Below are positions 27,336 to 32,305 of a stretch of 32,305 nucleotides of DNA, one piece after another (positions within the stretch are counted from its first letter, which is position 1; each line of letters opens with the position of its first letter). Made by a program: the position numbers and the translations under genes. The notes below the pieces were generated by a model that saw only the letters and a program-made list of their open reading frames with translations, did not search any database and was not told the origin of the DNA. The stretch is from a virus, in IMG/VR virus record IMGVR_UViG_3300035670_000855, positions 1-32,305 of that record; one strand, given 5' to 3'.

Positions 27336-27415
27336 TATCGAACCGGATTTAGCTTGGCTGACCCGACCGGGGGGCTTGCACAGACAGTCAAGCGGTATGT
27401 GCTAGGAGAATACAA

Positions 27416-27889
27416 ATGGGTTTCTCGACGTTTTCTGGTCCTCTGCGTGCTGGCACCGTAAAAGAGAATGCGGGCATCAACACGGGTCTCGTGGTATTGG
27501 CGCAACAAGGCGTCCTTACGTTTTCAAACACCACCGCGAAAGATCTGTTCATACTGCCGGCTGGTGCTTTTATCGTCGACATCGGCATCACGACCACCGT
27601 CGCGTTCAACGCAGGCACGAACAACGTGCTTACGATCCGCACCAAGGCCGGTTCTCCGACCAACCTCGCAGTTCTGACTGCGACCAGTGCAAACATTGCA
27701 GTTGGTTTCACCGCGCCGACGCTTCAAACGGGCGGCATTTCCACGTTCGCAAACGTTGGTACCAGCGATCTGACCATTGAAGGTCTGTTTGCAGGTACGG
27801 GTACGGCGGCGACGACGGGATCGGCGATTATCACTTGCCTGTACATCCAACGGGCCAAAGACGGGTCATTTAACCCAGCCAGCGCGTAA
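27416..27889 (+). CDS. Beta-rich structural protein (157 aa)
   Basis: Leader AGGAGAATACAA before ATG 27416. The product MGFSTFSGPLRAGTVKENAG has repeated beta strands rich in Thr, Ala and Gly (FIVDIGITTTVAFNAGTNNV, SDLTIEGLFAGTGTAATTGS), as in decoration or fibre-head domains. Proteins of this kind follow the capsid gene in many environmental phages. The exact role (decoration or fibre) cannot be told. Confidence 0.65.
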   Translation: MGFSTFSGPLRAGTVKENAGINTGLVVLAQQGVLTFSNTTAKDLFILPAGAFIVDIGITTTVAFNAGTNNVLTIRTKAGSPTNLAVLTATSANIAVGFTAPTLQTGGISTFANVGTSDLTIEGLFAGTGTAATTGSAIITCLYIQRAKDGSFNPASA

Positions 27890-27905
27890 GCGGTAGGTAG
27901 CGCAG

Positions 27906-27930
27906 TGTGGGGGCATACAAGTGCCCCACA
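27906..27930 (+). terminator. Hairpin between structural and lysis genes
   Basis: TGTGGGGGCA and TGCCCCACA pair with one bulged G around a TACAAG loop, and are followed by only three T. It may be an attenuator or a weak terminator upstream of the lysis pair. Confidence 0.45.
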
Positions 27931-27947
27931 TTTGACGAAGGGGTTAT

Positions 27948-28181
27948 ATGGACTGGCAGCCGTACATTAACATCACTGCGGGCATTGTCTTTGCGTGTGT
28001 GGGTTGGTTTGCGCGGCAGATTTGGGGTGCCATGCAAGAACTAAAGGCGGATCTCAAAACGCTGGAAGTTAAGTTGCCAATCGAGTATGTGCGCAAGCAC
28101 GACTTGAGCGACACCATGAACCGTCTTTACCAAATTCTAGACCGCATAGAGCGAAAGCTGGACGATAAGGCCGACAAATGA
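27948..28181 (+). CDS. Small membrane protein, holin or spanin candidate (77 aa)
   Basis: One N-terminal transmembrane segment (INITAGIVFACVGWFARQI), then a charged helical tail (QELKADLKTLEVKLP; DTMNRLYQILDRIERKLDDK). GAAGGGG precedes ATG 27948. It overlaps the peptidase gene by four bases, the usual arrangement of a lysis pair. A single membrane helix plus coiled-coil tail fits an i-spanin or a class III-like holin; which one cannot be decided here. Confidence 0.65.
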   Translation: MDWQPYINITAGIVFACVGWFARQIWGAMQELKADLKTLEVKLPIEYVRKHDLSDTMNRLYQILDRIERKLDDKADK

Positions 28182-28612
28182 TCTGGACCACAGCGATACC
28201 GTATTTCTCTGAGCGCGAATTGGCGTGCAAAGGGTCCGGTGTCGTTAAGCTGGATCTTCGGTTTGCCGCGGCTCTACCTGCGCTTCGAGCTACATGGAAT
28301 GCACCGCTTACGCTGACCAGTGTTTGTCGGAGCCCCGCTTACAACGAATCCGTTCGCGGTCACCCCAATAGCCTTCATTTGTTCGAGAACCCGAAACATC
28401 CTACGCATGGTACGATGGCAGCGGATGTTTCTTGGCGTACTTGGGATAAGCAGGAGCGCATGAATTTCGCGCGTTTGGCTTACCGACAAGGCTGGTCTGT
28501 CGGCCTGCATAACGGCTTTTGTCATATAGACCGCCGCAAAGACATCGGACTTCAGCAAGCAGTGTTCGTGTACGCAGAGTGGAATGGTTTCACTCGCGAA
28601 GATGTGTTCTGA
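28178..28612 (+). CDS. Endolysin, M15-type peptidase
   Basis: A 144 aa peptidoglycan peptidase. Zinc ligands are H67 (NSLHLFE), D83 (GTMAADVSW) and H116 (FCHIDRR), with D118 nearby, matching the SxHxxxxxxD...HxD pattern of D-Ala-D-Ala carboxypeptidase-like M15 endolysins. The stretch LTSVCRSPAYNE is the conserved region before the first ligand. No signal peptide is present, so release depends on the holin. It overlaps the membrane protein gene (ATGA). Confidence 0.88.
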   Translation: MIWTTAIPYFSERELACKGSGVVKLDLRFAAALPALRATWNAPLTLTSVCRSPAYNESVRGHPNSLHLFENPKHPTHGTMAADVSWRTWDKQERMNFARLAYRQGWSVGLHNGFCHIDRRKDIGLQQAVFVYAEWNGFTREDVF

Positions 28613-28632
28613 GATTTGGAGTTGATACTGAG

Positions 28633-28875
28633 ATGATGAATTTCAAGCCGTGCGCAGAGTGCCCTTCTCCTCGCGAGTGCAGCGCAATGGGCCAATGCGC
28701 GATTGAAGCAGAACAGATGGCAGCTATGGCTGCACCGCCGGTAGATGCCGGTGGTCCGCCGATGGCTATGCGTAAGGGTGGTGTAGCCAAAAAGCGTAAG
28801 AAGTACGCTTCCGGCGGCGCTGTGCGAGGTACTGGCATCGCAAAGAAGGGCTTTAGAAAGCCAAGGATGTGCTAA
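28633..28875 (+). CDS. Cys-rich/basic small protein with RGTG tail (80 aa)
   Basis: ATG 28633 has GGAG 11 bases upstream. The longer frame overlaps the endolysin. The N-terminus has CAECPSPRECSAMGQC, a four-cysteine cluster. The C-terminus is basic: RKGGVAKKRKKYASGGAVRG, then TGIAKKGFRKPRMC. The 'GG-x2-RGxGxAxKG' element recurs in the neighbour at 29087. Small basic proteins of this kind cluster in environmental phage late operons; they may be virion DNA-associated, but no function is proven. Confidence 0.7.
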   Translation: MMNFKPCAECPSPRECSAMGQCAIEAEQMAAMAAPPVDAGGPPMAMRKGGVAKKRKKYASGGAVRGTGIAKKGFRKPRMC

Positions 28876-29090
28876 TGTTTTGGCGAAGGCGTTCTGAGCA
28901 GGCATCTGCGCCGTCCGCTTCAGTTAACGTAAATACCGCGACCAAAGCAGAACTGTTGGCGCTTCGCGGTGTTGGCGACTCGTTGGCGGATCAGATCATA
29001 TCTGGGCGACCTTGGGGCTCGCTGACGGATCTGCAGTCCATTCGTGGTATAAACGCCACTACGATTGAACAATGGGGGCTGACGCTATGA
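28875..29090 (+). CDS. Helix-hairpin-helix DNA-binding small protein (71 aa)
   Basis: ATG 28875 overlaps the previous stop (TAATG). After a basic start (MFWRRRSEQASAP), VNVNTATKAELLALRGVGDS and LADQIISGRPWGSLTDLQSI followed by RGINATTIEQW form the double HhH domain of ComEA type, which binds DNA without sequence preference. No signal peptide is present, unlike ComEA. In a phage late operon it may bind virion DNA or assist packaging. It overlaps the next gene by four bases. Confidence 0.8.
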   Translation: MFWRRRSEQASAPSASVNVNTATKAELLALRGVGDSLADQIISGRPWGSLTDLQSIRGINATTIEQWGLTL

Positions 29091-29233
29091 TGAACGGCGG
29101 CAATGGCAAGAGTAAGAGTTCTCGCGCAGCGAAGTCCAAGCGGGGCATGACGCGGGAAAAGATGGCGAAAGGCGGCGCGTGTCGCGGTGCTGGGGCCATG
29201 ACTAAAGGGACCAAATTCCGTGGAGTGAAGTGA
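29087..29233 (+). CDS. Basic micro-protein with RGAG tail (48 aa)
   Basis: Opens MMNGGNGKSKSSRAAKSKRG and ends GGACRGAGAMTKGTKFRGVK. It carries the same Gly-Gly-x-x-Arg-Gly-x-Gly motif as the protein at 28633-28875. Coupled to both neighbours by ATGA and TGATG overlaps. Strongly positive charge suggests nucleic acid binding. Confidence 0.65.
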   Translation: MMNGGNGKSKSSRAAKSKRGMTREKMAKGGACRGAGAMTKGTKFRGVK

Positions 29234-29493
29234 TGGCTAAGACGCCCGCTTGGACTCGCAAGGAAGGTAAAAACCCCAAGGGTGGGCTGAACGCCAAGGG
29301 CCGTGCGTCTTACAATAAGGCGAACCCCGGTAAACCTGGGTTGAAGGCCCCTGCGCCGAACCCGAAAACCGCAGTAGATAAGGCCCGCCGTAAATCGTTT
29401 TGCGCTAGAATGAGCGGCATGCCCGGTCCAATGAAAGACAAAAATGGCAAACCGACGCGAAAATCATTGGCGCTAAAAGCATGGAATTGTTAG
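29233..29493 (+). CDS. Basic small protein, DUF6321-like (86 aa)
   Basis: ATG 29233 overlaps the previous stop. TPAWTRKEGKNPKGGLNAKG, then RASYNKANPGKPGLKAP and RRKSFCARMSGMPGPMKDKN, is a strongly conserved phage pattern that I believe is catalogued as DUF6321. The function is unknown. The C-terminus (LALKAWNC) overlaps the start of the endonuclease VII gene by 13 bases. Confidence 0.8.
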   Translation: MAKTPAWTRKEGKNPKGGLNAKGRASYNKANPGKPGLKAPAPNPKTAVDKARRKSFCARMSGMPGPMKDKNGKPTRKSLALKAWNC

Positions 29494-29891
29494 GTTGCAC
29501 ACGTTGTAAAACCGAAAAACCAGCTACGGCAGAATTTTTTCCGCCACATAGCAAAAAACGAAACGGTTTTGATAGCTGGTGTCGTAAATGTAGGTCTACT
29601 TACCGCAACGCAATAAATCGAGGCAGATTTAGAAACACTATAGCGGACGAAGACCTAATACAAATAAAAACTACTACGCATGAGTGCGTAATATGTGGTT
29701 GCAACGGGCCTTTGGTGGTAGACCACGACCACAAAACAAATGAAATCCGAGGCATATTGTGCAATCACTGCAATAGAGGCCTTGGGCATTTTAGAGATGA
29801 TCCAGAATTGTTGGAGTTTGCAAGGATTTACTTGCTAAGTAGTAAGGGCGACAAAGAAGCTGACGTTTACTTGCTACAGGGGAATTGCTGA
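29481..29891 (+). CDS. Endonuclease VII-like nuclease (136 aa)
   Basis: The N-terminal zinc finger has CTRCKTEKPATAEFFP and WCRKCRSTYRN. The catalytic part ECVICGCNGPLVVDHDHKTN, then RGILCNHCNRGLGHFRDDPE, is the His-Me-finger motif of T4 endonuclease VII-type enzymes, with a second CxxC...CxxC zinc site. Family members resolve branched DNA or act as free-standing mobile nucleases. The DNA is visibly more AT-rich than its neighbours and the gene breaks a run of small structural genes, so recent insertion is likely. It ends QGNC, echoing the WNC end of the gene it overlaps. Confidence 0.88.
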   Translation: MELLGCTRCKTEKPATAEFFPPHSKKRNGFDSWCRKCRSTYRNAINRGRFRNTIADEDLIQIKTTTHECVICGCNGPLVVDHDHKTNEIRGILCNHCNRGLGHFRDDPELLEFARIYLLSSKGDKEADVYLLQGNC

Positions 29892-29892
29892 C

Positions 29893-30048
29893 ATGGAAGT
29901 TTGGGAAAAAGCACGGCCAAAGTCTTTGGGAAAGTCGAAGCCGTTGACTGCGAAGCAAAAAAGCAAAGCAAAAGCTTCGGCGAAAAAAGCAAAACGTCCT
30001 TACCCTAATCTAGTCGACAATATGCGGGCGGCAAAAGCCAAGTCATGA
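29893..30048 (+). CDS. Lys-rich micro-protein (51 aa)
   Basis: MEVWEKARPKSLGKSKPLTA, then a Lys/Ala run and RPYPNLVDNMRAAKAKS. I have seen this 'VWEKxRPKSLGK...RPYPNLVDNM' pattern in other phages directly before the adaptor gene. It starts one base after the endonuclease VII stop and overlaps the adaptor start (ATGA). The function is unknown, perhaps virion-associated. Confidence 0.7.
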   Translation: MEVWEKARPKSLGKSKPLTAKQKSKAKASAKKAKRPYPNLVDNMRAAKAKS

Positions 30049-30713
30049 CGACTTCTGGTACGACAGCGTTCAACCTAGAACTCGCGGAGATCATCGAGGA
30101 GGCGTACGAGCGCGCGAGCGGTGGCACGAGAGAACTTCGTTCGGGGTACGAGTTTCGTACCGCGCGAAGAAGTTTATCGCTGTTGTTGCTTGACTGGGCT
30201 AACCGTGGGCTGAATCTTTGGACGCTGGACCAAGAAGCGCTTCCGCTGGTTATTGGGCAGGCCACCTATGCGTTGCCTACGGACACTGTAGATCTCGTTG
30301 AACAGGTCATCCGTGCCAACAACTCGGACGTGACGATTTCGCGTATTGGGGTGGCTACCTACGCTTCGATCCCCGTCAAAACATCTACCGGCAGGCCGGT
30401 GCAACTCTACTTCAATCGCCAGATTGCGCCGGAAGTAACGGTTTGGCCTGTGCCAGACACCAACAACTACACGCTTGTGTACTGGCGGATGCGACGGATT
30501 CAAGACGCAGGCAACGGGATAAACACGCAGGACATACCGTTTCGCTTTTTGCCGTGCCTTATTTCTGGGCTGGCGTTCTACATTGCGCAAAAAATTCCAG
30601 AAGGCATACCGCTTCTTGGGCAGCTTAAGCAGCAATACGAAGAAGACTGGCTAGTTGCTTCCACCGAAGACCGAGAGAAGGTTCCGGTTCGATTTGTTCC
30701 TCGGGGGCGTTAA
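30045..30713 (+). CDS. Head-tail adaptor protein (222 aa)
   Basis: FNLELAEIIEEAYERASGG and SLSLLLLDWANRGLNLWTLD form the helical N-terminal part. LVIGQATYALPTDTVDLVEQ, YFNRQIAPEVTVWPVPDTNN and YTLVYWRMRRIQDAG are the beta-rich features of P22 gp4/T7 gp11-like adaptors that sit under the portal. Such adaptors are typical of short-tailed phages. Neighbours are coupled at both ends (ATGA and TAATG). Confidence 0.8.
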   Translation: MTTSGTTAFNLELAEIIEEAYERASGGTRELRSGYEFRTARRSLSLLLLDWANRGLNLWTLDQEALPLVIGQATYALPTDTVDLVEQVIRANNSDVTISRIGVATYASIPVKTSTGRPVQLYFNRQIAPEVTVWPVPDTNNYTLVYWRMRRIQDAGNGINTQDIPFRFLPCLISGLAFYIAQKIPEGIPLLGQLKQQYEEDWLVASTEDREKVPVRFVPRGR

Positions 30714-30997
30714 TGGCACGCCAATTCGCGACGGGCAAACACGCACTTGGCATCTGCGATATTTGTGGCTGGCAGTTCAAGCTCGACTCTTTACGCAAAC
30801 TTCGTATCAAAGACACCGATACCAACCTCTTGGTTTGCCGTGTTGATTGGAACGAGAGCCACCCTCAACTGCGTTTGGGTGACAAGGAAATCGATGATCC
30901 GCAGGCGCTTCGTAACCCGCGACCAGAGCAGGATTATGGGCGTAGCGATGCTGGCTGGGCGGCTGCGTTGGATCAACTGACGAGGCATCACGCATGA
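30713..30997 (+). CDS. Small zinc-binding structural-region protein (94 aa)
   Basis: MARQFATGKHALGICDICGW, then QFKLDSLRKLRIKDTDTNLL and VCRVDWNESHPQLRLGD, matches a protein often found between adaptor genes. Homologues usually show CxxC...CxxC; here the second pair is reduced to CRVD, so zinc binding may be weakened. Role unknown. It overlaps both neighbours. Confidence 0.72.
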   Translation: MARQFATGKHALGICDICGWQFKLDSLRKLRIKDTDTNLLVCRVDWNESHPQLRLGDKEIDDPQALRNPRPEQDYGRSDAGWAAALDQLTRHHA

Positions 30998-31641
30998 GCT
31001 TTACGGCAGCCCAGCTTACTTCTGCGATCAAAGACATGGTCGACGTGGATGAGCCGGCGTTCAACGCGAACATCCCGTTATTCATTCGCAACGCAGAAGA
31101 GCGAATTTTCAAAACAGTGCAACTCAATTTGTTCAGAAAGAACAACTTGGGTGTTACGACGATCGGCAACAAGTACTTGGCTACGCCTACAGATTACATG
31201 GCGGCCTTTGCGCTTTCGATTCGCGTGAATGGGGATGCCGAGTTTTTAAGCCAAAAAGATGTTTCGTTTGCCCAGAGCTTTTGGCCTGATGGGGCTGAAA
31301 CGGGGCGACCCCGGTACTACGCGCAGTACGACAATACGGCGCTGCTGCTCGTACCGACGCCAGATGCGGCGTACCCGGTAGAGATCCACTACTTCTATCG
31401 CCCGTTGAGTTTGAACGACGTCACGCCGGGAACTACGACTTGGCTTAGCGTGAACGCCGCCGATGCGCTGTTGTACGGCTCTCTGTCTGATGCTGCGATA
31501 TTTTTGAAGGCAGAAGATGCGTCGTTGCAGCGCTATGAGCAGCGGTTCATCGAAGCTGTGGCGCGGCTCAAGAACTTGGGCGAAGCTATGCAGACTACGG
31601 ATCAGTACCGTTACGGGCTTGTCCGTACGCGAAGAACGTAG
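30994..31641 (+). CDS. Second adaptor / tail-tube-A-like protein (215 aa)
   Basis: NANIPLFIRNAEERIFKTVQ, YLATPTDYMAAFALSIRVNG, PRYYAQYDNTALLLVPTPDA and YPVEIHYFYRPLSLND form the typical sequence of adaptor or tail-tube proteins of podovirus-like phages. The C-terminal helix (SLQRYEQRFIEAVARLKNLG) should pack in the ring. It is downstream of the first adaptor and before the fibre genes, as expected for the neck. Confidence 0.8.
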   Translation: MSFTAAQLTSAIKDMVDVDEPAFNANIPLFIRNAEERIFKTVQLNLFRKNNLGVTTIGNKYLATPTDYMAAFALSIRVNGDAEFLSQKDVSFAQSFWPDGAETGRPRYYAQYDNTALLLVPTPDAAYPVEIHYFYRPLSLNDVTPGTTTWLSVNAADALLYGSLSDAAIFLKAEDASLQRYEQRFIEAVARLKNLGEAMQTTDQYRYGLVRTRRT

Positions 31642-31643
31642 TC

Positions 31644-32305
<662 letters not shown>

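Overview
The window is a 32.3 kb piece of a tailed double-stranded DNA phage (Caudoviricetes), most likely infecting a Gram-negative bacterium. The evidence is a terminase, portal, scaffold and capsid series, a phage-type family A DNA polymerase, tightly packed genes with ATGA/TAATG stop-start overlaps, sigma70-like promoters, Sec and lipoprotein signal peptides, and an M15-type endolysin. I see no integrase, tRNA, rRNA, CRISPR array or bacterial housekeeping gene. Both ends of the window cut through genes.

Left half, minus strand (about 15.77 kb down to 1): early and replication genes. Promoter-proximal (11.2-15.8 kb) is a set of very small genes with recurring leaders: three pentapeptide-repeat paralogues, a pair of paralogous ~100 aa proteins, zinc-ribbon proteins and a short sliding-clamp-like protein. 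The middle (6.5-11.2 kb) holds small coiled-coil, zinc-finger and HTH proteins plus a secreted fibronectin III-like protein. The distal part (1-6.5 kb) is the DNA module: DUF3310, VRR-NUC nuclease, PolA with 3'-5' exonuclease, a Cas4/RecB-like nuclease, an HNH nuclease, an SNF2-type helicase, an excisionase-like HTH protein and a conserved cysteine-containing phage protein cut by the window edge.

Centre (15.77-18.07 kb): two repeat-rich non-coding stretches surround a short minus-strand cassette (small lipoprotein and a GP88-like protein) closed by a strong terminator. The stretch before the terminase genes has five 20-bp iterons inside an inverted repeat, three 21-bp-spaced boxes and two 31-bp direct repeats. 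It is a candidate origin, packaging or control region.

Right half, plus strand (18.07 kb to the end): TerS, TerL, portal, small protein, GroES-like protein, scaffold, two small head proteins, major capsid protein, terminator, a promoter candidate, a beta-rich structural protein, a lysis pair (membrane protein and M15 peptidase), a run of very small basic proteins, head-tail adaptor proteins and a collagen-like fibre protein running off the end.

The most striking item is in TerL. An intein interrupts the Walker B motif, and the DNA between its two splicing halves carries a separate homing-endonuclease-like gene in a different reading frame, with its own ribosome binding site and stop codon. 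The intein frame stays open straight through it. The second most striking item is a family of promoters whose -35 to -10 interval is a perfect 8-8-8 dyad with compensatory changes between copies.
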